Assembly (NCBI RefSeq): GCF_017161445.1 | Contig: NZ_CP071060.1 | Coordinates: forward strand, 1,116,001 to 1,180,000 | DNA length: 64,000 nt | Direction of reading: 5' to 3' | Source: Niveibacterium microcysteis | GTDB lineage: Bacteria; Pseudomonadota; Gammaproteobacteria; Burkholderiales; Rhodocyclaceae | Shown here: positions 49,655-57,140 of the stretch, piece after piece | Layout: each line of letters starts with the position of its first letter | Position numbering within the stretch: the first letter of the stretch is position 1 | Position numbers and translations under genes: made by a program | Notes under the pieces: generated by a model | Databases searched by the model: none | What the model was told of the DNA's origin: nothing | What the model saw: the letters and a program-made list of their open reading frames with translations, nothing else

Positions 49655-50905
49655 TCAGGGGTAGAACACATCCAGCGTCGGAAACGCCGCTGCGCCGTGC
49701 AGGCAATCCCAGAGGTAGATCGCGAAGCCGATGTCGCCGGTCCACAGCGAGTAGCGGCCGTGGCCGTAGTGCTCGCGTTCGGCGGCGACCTGTTCGATGC
49801 CATGCATCGCAAACGCGCGCGCACGTTCCAGCCAGACCGGGTCACCGCTGCGTCGGTAGAGTTTCAGAAAGGCGTAGCCGTTGCCACCTGTGCCATGGCA
49901 CAGGTTTGCACCCTTGGTGAGGGGGCCCGCCTTCCAGATCGTTTCGCCGGCCGCAAGCAGCAGCGGGTCGAGCGCCGCGTCCGGGTGATCGGCGAGACAG
50001 ATCACGAAACCCGGCGCGCCGTGGCAGAACTGCATCAGGTAGAGGGGGGCGCGTCCGGGTGGCGTGTCGAGGAAAACGCGCCAGTTCGCGAAGGGCCCAT
50101 CGCGGGTGACGCTACGCTGCATGGTGTTGGCGATACAGCTGAGCCAGGCGTCGCGGTCGGCGGCAGGCAGCAGGTGTGCGCCGCGCAAGATCGGTGCCGC
50201 GGCCGCGACAAATCCATGCACCGCATCGAGGTAGTTTGTGCGGTGTCCGTAGAGGTCCTGCGTCCAGAACGCGCATTCGTGCTTCTCAGACCACTCAAGC
50301 TGTGACCACAGCACCGCCGCCGTGTCGCGAAACTGCGCCGCCCAGCGCTCGTCGCCGGTGAGCTCGTAGAGACACAGGGCGGCCAGCAAGGTACCGGGCG
50401 CGCCCCACATCAGTTCACGCGCCGGGTGCTCGCGGTTGTCGTCGATCAGCGTGGCGAGCGCCTTCGCATCCGCTTCGCTGCGCGTTGCGCCGTACGCGAG
50501 CATCCGGATCGGCGTATCGCCCATCAGGTAGGCAGCGAAGTCCTGACTACCGATTGATGCGAGCCAGGCACGGTTCCGCTCGCGCAGCGCGTCGAGCTGG
50601 TCGAGATAGTCGCGCTCAAGGCGGGCGGCGCCGCGAGCCTGCAAGTAGTGCAGCGCCCAGATTACGCCGCAGGCGCCGAAGTACAGCGTGGTGGCGGGCA
50701 GGTTCGGATCGTCGTCGGGCGCAAGATCGCGCGGGTGCAGCGGCCAGTAGCGGTCTGGCGAGAAGTGCGCTTCCGCATCGCGGACGATCTCGTCGATCGT
50801 TGTGCGCGCGCGCACCGCATCCCATGCGCTGGCCCGAAGTGCTTCATGGCGGGTTGGGTCGTAGAGCGCGAGACGGCTATCGGTGTGGTCGGTTCGGCCG
50901 CTCAT
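49655..50905 (-). CDS. LanC-like (LanCL-type) protein
   Basis: 416 residues forming an alpha/alpha barrel. The zinc ligands of the LanC superfamily are in place: Cys about 292 in FCHGAPGF, and Cys-His about 333-334 in NLCHGTGGNGYAFL, with WGAPGT and LYGHRTNYLDAVHG in earlier repeats. The wording CHGAPG and LCHGxxGNxYAFL is closer to animal LanCL proteins than to lantibiotic cyclases. No lanthipeptide precursor or LanB/LanM partner is nearby. ATG 50905 overlaps the stop of a GST gene (ATGA), so the two are coupled. Since LanCL proteins use glutathione, a joint glutathione-addition reaction is a reasonable inference. Confidence 0.88.
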   Translation of the reverse strand: MSGRTDHTDSRLALYDPTRHEALRASAWDAVRARTTIDEIVRDAEAHFSPDRYWPLHPRDLAPDDDPNLPATTLYFGACGVIWALHYLQARGAARLERDYLDQLDALRERNRAWLASIGSQDFAAYLMGDTPIRMLAYGATRSEADAKALATLIDDNREHPARELMWGAPGTLLAALCLYELTGDERWAAQFRDTAAVLWSQLEWSEKHECAFWTQDLYGHRTNYLDAVHGFVAAAAPILRGAHLLPAADRDAWLSCIANTMQRSVTRDGPFANWRVFLDTPPGRAPLYLMQFCHGAPGFVICLADHPDAALDPLLLAAGETIWKAGPLTKGANLCHGTGGNGYAFLKLYRRSGDPVWLERARAFAMHGIEQVAAEREHYGHGRYSLWTGDIGFAIYLWDCLHGAAAFPTLDVFYP

Positions 50906-51534
50906 GGCGTGCCGTTGCGGCCGTGGCGCATGAAGGCGGGCCGCTCGCTCAGGCGTTCGTAGTAGGCACCGACGGCCGGGAAGACTGGCCGCGAGGTCGG
51001 CGGTATCGGCGCCATGAACCAGCGATGCACCGATAGCCCCAGCACCACGTCCGCCAGCGTGAAGCTGTCGCCCGCGGCATAAGCACCGGTCCGCGCGAGC
51101 TGCTGCTCCAGGATGCCGATGTGGTGGTGCCATGCTGCAATACCGGCCGCGAGTCGTTCGCCGTCCTGGTAATCGGGGTGCTGTCGCACCAGCGACATGA
51201 AGGCGTAGCGCCAGCTGTTGTTGAGTTCGGTCGCCTGCCAGTCCATCCACTTTTCAACCTGCGCGCGGGCCTGAGGCGCAGCGGGCAGCAGATTGGTGCG
51301 GCCGTGCTGACCGGCGAGATAGCGGCAGATGGTGTTCGATTCCCACAGCACGAAGTCGCCGTCCCGGATCACCGGCACCATTGCGTTCGGGTTCAGCGCG
51401 CGGAATTCCGCGGTGTCAGTGGTGCGAAAACCGGCGCCCCAGTCTTCGCGCACGAAGGGGATCCCGATCTCGTCGCAGGTCCACAGCACCTTGCGCACGT
51501 TGATCGATGTCGCTTTGCCAAGAATCGTCAGCAT
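50902..51534 (-). CDS. glutathione S-transferase family protein
   Basis: 210 residues. Thioredoxin-fold N-terminal domain (LGKATSINVRKVLWTCDEIG, then NAMVPVIRDGDFVLWESNTI, the cis-Pro and Glu-Ser glutathione site) and an all-helical C-terminal domain about 88-205. Typical cytosolic GST length. Its stop codon overlaps the start of the LanC-like gene by 4 bp, and it starts 36 bp after yccF on the same strand. Confidence 0.92.
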   Translation of the reverse strand: MLTILGKATSINVRKVLWTCDEIGIPFVREDWGAGFRTTDTAEFRALNPNAMVPVIRDGDFVLWESNTICRYLAGQHGRTNLLPAAPQARAQVEKWMDWQATELNNSWRYAFMSLVRQHPDYQDGERLAAGIAAWHHHIGILEQQLARTGAYAAGDSFTLADVVLGLSVHRWFMAPIPPTSRPVFPAVGAYYERLSERPAFMRHGRNGTP

Positions 51535-51570
51535 GATGCGGTTCCGATAGATCGCGGTTTCGCCATTGGA

Positions 51571-51984
51571 TCAGCGTGCGAGCGTGCGGTCCAGCTGCAC
51601 GACGGTCTTGCCGATCGGCGCCAGCGCGAGTCCGGCGAGTTTCAGGTGCTGCAGCCCGAACGGGATGCCGATGATCGTGATGCAGCACAGCAGCGCGTGG
51701 AACAGGTGGCCTAGCGCCAGCCACCAGCCGGCGACGATGAACCAAAGCACGTTGCCGACCACCCCGGGGATCCCGGTGCCGATATCCTCGCGTTGCGTGA
51801 CGACGCGGCGGTCGACCGCCTCGTTACCGAAGGGCAGGAAAGCCAGCTGGCCGATCACGAAACAGGCACGCCCCCATGGGATGCCGATGATGGAGAGAAA
51901 GCAGATGGCTCCGGCGAGAAACCAGCCGAGTGCCATCCACAGGCCACCGAACACAAGCCACAGCAGGTTACCGATCAATCGCAT
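51571..51984 (-). CDS. yccF: YccF family inner-membrane protein
   Basis: 137 residues with two tandem YccF repeats, each with two helices: FLSIIGIPWGRACF and ITIIGIPFGLQHLKLAG are the paired signatures. Inner membrane; function unknown. It sits 29 bp after the small membrane peptide and 36 bp before the GST gene on the same strand, so all may be one unit. Confidence 0.92.
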   Translation of the reverse strand: MRLIGNLLWLVFGGLWMALGWFLAGAICFLSIIGIPWGRACFVIGQLAFLPFGNEAVDRRVVTQREDIGTGIPGVVGNVLWFIVAGWWLALGHLFHALLCCITIIGIPFGLQHLKLAGLALAPIGKTVVQLDRTLAR

Positions 51985-52013
51985 TGGGCGTTTCCATTCC
52001 GGGGGCTGCAGGT

Positions 52014-52196
52014 TCAGTCGCGATTGGTCGCGACCACGACCGGCGCCGATTGCGCCGCGATGCCGCTTGCCGCAGCGTACTCAAGCGACGGCATGCTCAT
52101 GAGGAACAGCGTACCGCCGATGCTGAAGGTAACGCCAGCGGCGGCGATCAGGGCTGCGAGTGCGCGGGTGGCGGTGCGGGGGGCGGTGGTTTTCAT
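52014..52196 (-). CDS. small single-helix membrane peptide, copy A
   Basis: 60 residues: a basic start (KTTAPRTATR), one hydrophobic helix (ALAALIAAAGVTFSIGGTLF, about 12-31), then a short outer segment ending VVVATNRD. Not recognised. About 80 per cent identical by eye to the 59-residue product at 53727-53906. Start ATG 52196 has GAGG 8 nt upstream. The upstream DNA (52200-52330) is duplicated at the other copy, including a pair of direct repeats. It is the first of a same-strand run with yccF, GST and the LanC-like gene. Confidence 0.75.
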   Translation of the reverse strand: MKTTAPRTATRALAALIAAAGVTFSIGGTLFLMSMPSLEYAAASGIAAQSAPVVVATNRD

Positions 52197-52240
52197 GGCG
52201 TTGTCCTCTTCTCTCTGCGTCGTCTTTCGATGGCTGCAGA

Positions 52241-52323
52241 ATGGACTTCGCGACGTCGCGTCGCGAGCGCGCTGCGATGGCCTGCAGCAGTTGCGGAATG
52301 GACTGCAGATTTGCGCGATGGAC
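52241..52323 (-). promoter_or_regulatory. direct-repeat upstream region of small peptide copy A
   Basis: ATGGAC occurs at 52298-52303 and 52318-52323, exactly 20 bp apart, around ACTGCAGATTTGCGCG; a third ATGGAC is at 52241-52246. Two direct repeats on one face of the helix with 20-22 bp period are the usual form of LytTR-type regulator sites. The same layout occurs at the second copy. No -10/-35 was assigned. Confidence 0.5.
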
Positions 52324-52539
52324 GGACGGCAGTCGCGGCGGTGTGGCGCTATCCAGCAGCCGCCCGAAGCTTGCCGCCAGCGCCGGCGCGCAGCGCGCCG
52401 ACGGTGTGTTGCGCTGGGGGTGAGGGAGCCTTGTGGCACCCTTTTGCCGGCAAGCGCGGGCGTGGGAGAATCACCGCGACACCGCAGCCTGGCGCCCGTA
52501 CTGCGGGGCGGCGGGCGTCACCGAGGGAGGGGGAAGCAG

Positions 52540-53688
52540 ATGGCCGTGATGCACCCGCTGACGCTGCGGTTTCGCGACGCGGATCTTGAGGACGGATTCT
52601 TCGAAGCGACGCGGGCCCGCACGCGCCACCAAGGGCAGGCGGCGATCCTGGTCGGGATGTTCGTGTACATCCTGCACGGCGTGCTTGATCGCTGGTTCGT
52701 CAGCCCGGATGTTGTCGCACACCTCTGGGTCGCGCGCGGCACTGCGCTTTGCGTGCCGTTGGTGGTGCTGATCTTTTCGCTGACACCCTGGTTCGCGCGC
52801 TCGTCCCATCTGGTATTGGCCTTGGTCGGGCTCGCCGCGGGCGTTGGCCTGATTGCGATGCAGACCCATCTGCCGCTGGAAAGCGCGCCGTACTACTACC
52901 CGATGATGGTGGTGGTGACCTTCTACACCTACAACTTCGTCGGCACCCGCTTCATCTATGCGCTCGGCGTGGATCTGCTGATGCTGCTCGGCTACAACCT
53001 GTTCTTCGGCGCGCTGATGGGCTACCCGCTGCATGTGCTGCTGGGGCACGACTTCTTCATCGTGTCGGCCAACCTGATCGGCGGTTCGGCCGGCTACCTC
53101 GCCGAGCGCCAGCGTCGTCTGCTGTTCCTGCGCGAGCGCATGCTCGACGAGGAGCGCCGGCATCATCTCGATCGCTCGCTGCACGATGGGCTGACCGGTT
53201 TGCCCAACCGTGATCTGCTCTACGACCGGATTGCCCAGGCGATATCCGCCTCGCAACGCACCGGTCAGATCAACTGCGGTTTCTTCCTCGACCTTGATGG
53301 CTTCAAGCAGATCAATGACACGCTTGGCCACAAGGTGGGCGACCAGGTGCTGCGGGAGGTGGGGAGCCGCCTGGTGGCGGCGGTACGCGGGGTCGATACG
53401 GTGGCGCGGATCGGCGGTGACGAATTCTTCGTCATCGCGCGCGATATCGCCGGCGAGGCGGACGCGAAAGCGCTCGCCACCAAACTGCTCGATCAGATCA
53501 GCGCCCCGATGCAGTCGATCGCCCCCGGCCTTCAAACCGGCGCGAGCATCGGCCTGTGCCTGTTTCCCTACGATGGCATGACGGTCGCCGATCTGATCCA
53601 CCGAGCCGATGTAGCGATGTATCGCGTCAAGACATCAGGCAAGGGTCACTACGCGGTCGCTGGCGCGGCCGACATCATCGCCGCGTGA
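52540..53688 (+). CDS. membrane-bound diguanylate cyclase
   Basis: 382 residues. About six membrane helices (residues 30-195) form an N-terminal MASE-like sensor, then a short coiled coil (LAERQRRLLFLRERMLDEER) and a GGDEF domain about 215-375. The active site is RIGGDEFFV, and the inhibition site RGVD lies five residues before it, so a product-inhibited c-di-GMP synthase is expected. There is no EAL domain. ATG 52540 has GGAGGGGG upstream. The two small paralogous membrane peptide genes flank it on the opposite strand. Confidence 0.92.
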   Translation: MAVMHPLTLRFRDADLEDGFFEATRARTRHQGQAAILVGMFVYILHGVLDRWFVSPDVVAHLWVARGTALCVPLVVLIFSLTPWFARSSHLVLALVGLAAGVGLIAMQTHLPLESAPYYYPMMVVVTFYTYNFVGTRFIYALGVDLLMLLGYNLFFGALMGYPLHVLLGHDFFIVSANLIGGSAGYLAERQRRLLFLRERMLDEERRHHLDRSLHDGLTGLPNRDLLYDRIAQAISASQRTGQINCGFFLDLDGFKQINDTLGHKVGDQVLREVGSRLVAAVRGVDTVARIGGDEFFVIARDIAGEADAKALATKLLDQISAPMQSIAPGLQTGASIGLCLFPYDGMTVADLIHRADVAMYRVKTSGKGHYAVAGAADIIAA

Positions 53689-53726
53689 AAGGCCGGGCGG
53701 CCAGGGGCGACCCGGCCGCACCGCGC

Positions 53727-53906
53727 TTAGTCGCGGCTCGCGACCACCACCGGCGTTGACTGCGCCGCGATGCTGCTTGCTGCAGCGTATTCGAGCGACG
53801 GCGCACTCATCAGAAACAGCGTGCCGCCGATGCTGAACGCCACGCCTGCGGCGGCGATCAGGGCTGCGAATGCTCGGGTGGCGATACGGCTGGCGGCGGT
53901 TTTCAT
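53727..53906 (-). CDS. small single-helix membrane peptide, copy B
   Basis: 59 residues: basic start KTAASRIATR, helix AFAALIAAAGVAFSIGGTLF (about 12-31), MSAPSLEYAAASSIAAQ and end VVVASRD. Paralogue of the 60-residue product at 52014-52196; most differences are single substitutions. Too short for usual gene finders, but the codon use, the protein-level conservation with copy A and the shared upstream region support it. Starts at ATG 53906 and ends at TAA 53727. Function unknown. Confidence 0.7.
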   Translation of the reverse strand: MKTAASRIATRAFAALIAAAGVAFSIGGTLFLMSAPSLEYAAASSIAAQSTPVVVASRD

Positions 53907-53950
53907 GGCGGCTTCCTTTCCTGTCTGCGTCGTCTTTCGATGGCTGCAGA

Positions 53951-54033
53951 TTGAACGCTGCCGTGCCGGTTCGCGAGCGTGCTGCGACAGCCTGCCGTGA
54001 TCGGGGAATGAACTGCAGATTCGCGCGATGAAC
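53951..54033 (-). promoter_or_regulatory. direct-repeat upstream region of small peptide copy B
   Basis: ATGAAC occurs at 54008-54013 and 54028-54033, again exactly 20 bp apart, around the same core AACTGCAGATTCGCGCG as copy A. Both repeat units differ from copy A in the same base (A for G), and a TTGAAC stands at 53951-53956 where copy A has its third ATGGAC. Shared blocks nearer the gene include CTGCGTCGTCTTTCGATGGC. Confidence 0.5.
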
Positions 54034-54154
54034 CGATGCGCATGGCACGGGCATGAGGCAGGTCAGAGACGCGTCAGCACCATCGGTCAGAATGCCTGCC
54101 GGCGCTGGCGGTGCCAGCGGATAACACGATAGCGAAACCGGAGGAGTGAGAAGG

Positions 54155-55525
54155 ATGAGCGAAACGACAAAGTTCCTGCTGAGCGAAGACCAGATGCCGA
54201 AGGACTGGTACAACATCGCCGCCGATCTGCCGGTGCCGCCGCCAGCCCCGCTGCATCCGGCCACGCAGCAGCCGATCGGCCCGGCGGATCTCGCGCCGCT
54301 GTTCCCGATGGCGCTGATCGAGCAGGAAGTGTCGACCGAACGCCGCATCGAGATCCCGGAGCCGGTGCGCGAGGTGCTGCGCCTGTGGCGCCCGAGCCCG
54401 CTGATCCGTGCCCGCCGCCTCGAAAAAGCGCTGGGCACGCCGGCCAAGATCTACTTCAAGTACGAGGGCGTGTCGCCGGCTGGCAGCCACAAGCCGAACT
54501 CCGCGGTGCCGCAGGCCTGGTACAACGGCCAGGCCGGTGTGAAGAAGCTCGCCACCGAAACGGGCGCCGGCCAGTGGGGCAGCTCGCTGGCCTTTGCCGG
54601 CAGCCTGTTCGGGCTCGACATCACGATTTACCAGGTGCGTGTGTCGTACGACCAGAAGCCCTACCGCCGCGCGCTGATGGAAACCTACGGCGCGCGCTGC
54701 GTTGCCTCGCCCAGCAACGAGACGCAGTCGGGCCGCGCGGTGCTGGCGCAGAACCCGAATCACCTGGGCTCGCTCGGCATCGCGATCTCCGAAGCGGTGG
54801 AGGTGGCGGCGCTGAACGAAGACACCAAGTACGCGCTCGGCTCGGTGCTCAACCATGTGCTGTTGCACCAGACCATCATCGGCGAAGAAGCCATGCTGCA
54901 GCTGGAGATGGCCGGCGACGACCCGGATGTGGTGATCGGCTGCACCGGCGGCGGCAGCAACTTTGCCGGTATCGCCTTCCCCTTCATCGGCATGCAGCTG
55001 CGCGGCGGTGCGAGCGTGAAGCGGCGCCGCATCATCGCAGTGGAGCCGGCCGCTTGCCCGAGCCTTACGCGCGGCAAGTACGCCTACGACTTTGGCGACA
55101 CCGCGCACCTGACGCCGCTGGTGAAGATGCACACGCTTGGCTCGACCTTCACGCCCGCCGGCTTCCACGCTGGCGGCTTGCGCTACCACGGCATGGCGCC
55201 GCTGGTCAGCCATGTGAAGGAGCTTGGCCTGATCGAGGCGCGCGCCTACCACCAGACCGCCTGCTTTGAAGCCGGCGTGATGTTCGCGCGCGCCGAAGGC
55301 ATCGTGCCGGCGCCGGAGGCCAACCATGCGGTGCGCTGCGCGATTGACGAAGCGCTGCGCTGCAAGGCCGAGGGCCGTGCCGAGACGATCCTGTTCAACC
55401 TGTCGGGTCATGGTCACTTCGATATGGCCGCCTACCAGAACTACCTCTCGGGCGGCCTGGTGGACCAGGACTACGACGAGGCTGAACTGGCTATGGCCTT
55501 GTCCGGCTTGCCTGCGGTGGCCTGA
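54155..55525 (+). CDS. trpB: tryptophan synthase beta chain-like PLP enzyme (TrpB2)
   Basis: 456 residues, the TrpB2 class, longer than the classical TrpB. The PLP Lys is K113 in AGSHKPNSA; the phosphate loop is [10 protein letters not shown]; and the long N-terminal TrpB2 extension (about 1-75) is present. TrpB2 condenses indole with serine or O-phosphoserine, but works without a fixed TrpA partner, so it may salvage indole. No trp operon is nearby. Start ATG 54155 (GGAGG upstream) is preferred to GTG 54146. Its 3' end overlaps the convergent unknown gene by 55 bp. Confidence 0.93.
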   Translation: MSETTKFLLSEDQMPKDWYNIAADLPVPPPAPLHPATQQPIGPADLAPLFPMALIEQEVSTERRIEIPEPVREVLRLWRPSPLIRARRLEKALGTPAKIYFKYEGVSPAGSHKPNSAVPQAWYNGQAGVKKLATETGAGQWGSSLAFAGSLFGLDITIYQVRVSYDQKPYRRALMETYGARCVASPSNETQSGRAVLAQNPNHLGSLGIAISEAVEVAALNEDTKYALGSVLNHVLLHQTIIGEEAMLQLEMAGDDPDVVIGCTGGGSNFAGIAFPFIGMQLRGGASVKRRRIIAVEPAACPSLTRGKYAYDFGDTAHLTPLVKMHTLGSTFTPAGFHAGGLRYHGMAPLVSHVKELGLIEARAYHQTACFEAGVMFARAEGIVPAPEANHAVRCAIDEALRCKAEGRAETILFNLSGHGHFDMAAYQNYLSGGLVDQDYDEAELAMALSGLPAVA

Positions 55526-55998
55526 GGCCTTTGCGTGCCGGGGGGCGGCAAGGGCACCCCCGGCATGCCCAGCGTCGATTCGATCGCAACCAGATCAGCG
55601 AGGCCAAGCGGCGGCGGTGGAGGCAGGTGGGCGTCGGCCAGCTCGCTTGCGTCGCGGCTACCGTGAAACACGCCATGCACCATTAGCACCTCTGCGAGCG
55701 ACAGGCCGTCCTGCGGGCGGCGCGCCGTGCGTGTCATCGATTCGACGTCCATGCTGATCGAAACCGCGTGCAGCATCTTTTCGTCCATCCCGGTCTCGAT
55801 GTAGCAGATGTGTCCCTCGCAGGGCAGGCCGTCCGCATACCGGAAGCCGTGGCCGCGCAGCCGCAGGTGCAGGCCGAAGCGACTCACGTGGTGGTACTTG
55901 TATTCGGTCGCACATTCGGTGCGACCAAACGCGGGGCCCCAGATCGACTCGATCAGCGCTGCAATTTCCAGCGTATGGGCGGCATGGGTTTTCGGCAT
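55471..55998 (-). CDS. conserved hypothetical protein
   Basis: 175 residues, cytosolic by look, not recognised. Conserved-looking parts: [19 protein letters not shown] (about 7-25), [19 protein letters not shown] and [14 protein letters not shown]. The last 25 residues are Pro/Ala/Ser-rich and overlap the end of trpB in the opposite strand. ATG 55998 has AAGGAG about 9 nt upstream. It is 144 bp downstream of argP on the same strand. Confidence 0.7.
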   Translation of the reverse strand: MPKTHAAHTLEIAALIESIWGPAFGRTECATEYKYHHVSRFGLHLRLRGHGFRYADGLPCEGHICYIETGMDEKMLHAVSISMDVESMTRTARRPQDGLSLAEVLMVHGVFHGSRDASELADAHLPPPPPLGLADLVAIESTLGMPGVPLPPPGTQRPQATAGKPDKAIASSASS

Positions 55999-56142
55999 GG
56001 CGGGTGGCTCCTTGGCGACCGATCCGCGCAACGGGGCGCGCTGGATCTGCCCTGCAGCTTAGGGCGCCGCTGAAGCCACGATTTGACCCGCCGGGCCACG
56101 GCGGTGGAACGGCCGCCGCCGACAAACGAATGGCGCGCCGGG

Positions 56143-57072
56143 TCAGGCGCGCGGTGTCTTGCGCGCGGCGCGGGTTGGCGCCGGCATCGCCTCGAGCGCG
56201 TGCGCAGCGCCCTCCACCAGGGCTGCGCTGAGTGTGCTGACCAGTTCGGTCGCAAGGCCCCAGGTGTGCCAGTACAAGGGCACCGTGAGCGGCGTGTTCG
56301 GCGTGATGTCCACCAGGCTGCCGCTTGCCAGCGCCTGCGCGCACTGCACTTCCGGCAGCAGGCCGTAGCCGTAACCCAGTAGCGCAGCGCTCAGGAAGGC
56401 CTCGTAGGCAGGCACGAAGTGGTTCGGGAAGTAGGGCTCCTTGATCCGCAAATGCCGCCGCAGGTGTTCGGTCAGCAGTGCATCGCGCCGGTTGAAAACC
56501 AGCGCCGGGGCGCGGTGGATCACCGTGCGGTCGAGTCCGCGCGGCAGGTAACGCGCAATGAAGGCCGGTGAGGCCACGCAGCGGTAGCGCATCACCCCGA
56601 GGGCGACCGAGCGGAAGCCGTGCGCCGGCGCCGGGTCGGAACTGATCGAGCCGATCACCTCGCCGTTGCGCAGCCATTCCTGCGTGTGTTCCTGGTCGTC
56701 CACGACGAAGTCGAGCATCGCCGCGTTGCGTTCGGCCCAGGGGGCGAGCGCAGGCAGCACCCAGGAGCCAAGGCTGTCCGCGTTCACTGCGATGCGCACG
56801 CGGCCGCGCGACACGGTTTCGAGCAACTCGGGCCATACATCCAGCGCCAGCAGCTGGGTCTGCCGCGCGAAGCGCAGCAGCGGCTGTGCGGCGGGCGTGG
56901 GGGTGACCGGGCGGGTGCGGAACAGCAGCGGCGCGCCGACTTGCTGTTCGAATTGCCGGATGCGCTGCGACACTGCGGATTGCGTGATCGACAGCGTGCG
57001 GGCGGCTTTCTCGAAGCTGCCTTCGGTAACCACCGCTTCCAAGCATTCGAGCAGGGCGAAATCGATCTTCAT
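56143..57072 (-). CDS. argP: LysR-type regulator of arginine/lysine export (ArgP/LysG)
   Basis: 309 residues. Winged helix (FALLECLEAVVTEGSFEKAA, then ITQSAVSQRIRQFEQQVG) and a two-lobe effector domain; overall wording matches ArgP/IciA. ArgP binds lysine or arginine and turns on the exporter ArgO/LysE. Here the exporter-like gene lies 4.4 kb away at 61438, with a similar palindrome before both genes (57084-57098 and 61210-61224). It starts 68 bp after the AcoR-like gene end, so readthrough from that gene is possible. Confidence 0.9.
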   Translation of the reverse strand: MKIDFALLECLEAVVTEGSFEKAARTLSITQSAVSQRIRQFEQQVGAPLLFRTRPVTPTPAAQPLLRFARQTQLLALDVWPELLETVSRGRVRIAVNADSLGSWVLPALAPWAERNAAMLDFVVDDQEHTQEWLRNGEVIGSISSDPAPAHGFRSVALGVMRYRCVASPAFIARYLPRGLDRTVIHRAPALVFNRRDALLTEHLRRHLRIKEPYFPNHFVPAYEAFLSAALLGYGYGLLPEVQCAQALASGSLVDITPNTPLTVPLYWHTWGLATELVSTLSAALVEGAAHALEAMPAPTRAARKTPRA

Positions 57073-57083
57073 CCGCCCAGTGT

Positions 57084-57098
57084 ATTAGCGCGGCTTAT
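57084..57098 (-). promoter_or_regulatory. candidate ArgP autoregulation site
   Basis: ATTAGCGCGGCTTAT, an imperfect palindrome (ATTAGC-GCG-GCTTAT) just upstream of the argP start. It resembles the perfect site before the LysE-like gene (ATTAGCAATGCTAAT), so self-repression by ArgP is a fair guess. Confidence 0.45.
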
Positions 57099-57140
57099 GT
57101 TGGCGCAATCGCATCGGCCAGGCTAATTGGCCGGTGGCGC

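Noticed and set aside
51793..52539. Long N-terminal extension of the diguanylate cyclase (open frame to 51793)
   Set aside because: It would overlap yccF and the small peptide gene, is Arg-rich, and the ATG at 52540 has a strong ribosome site.
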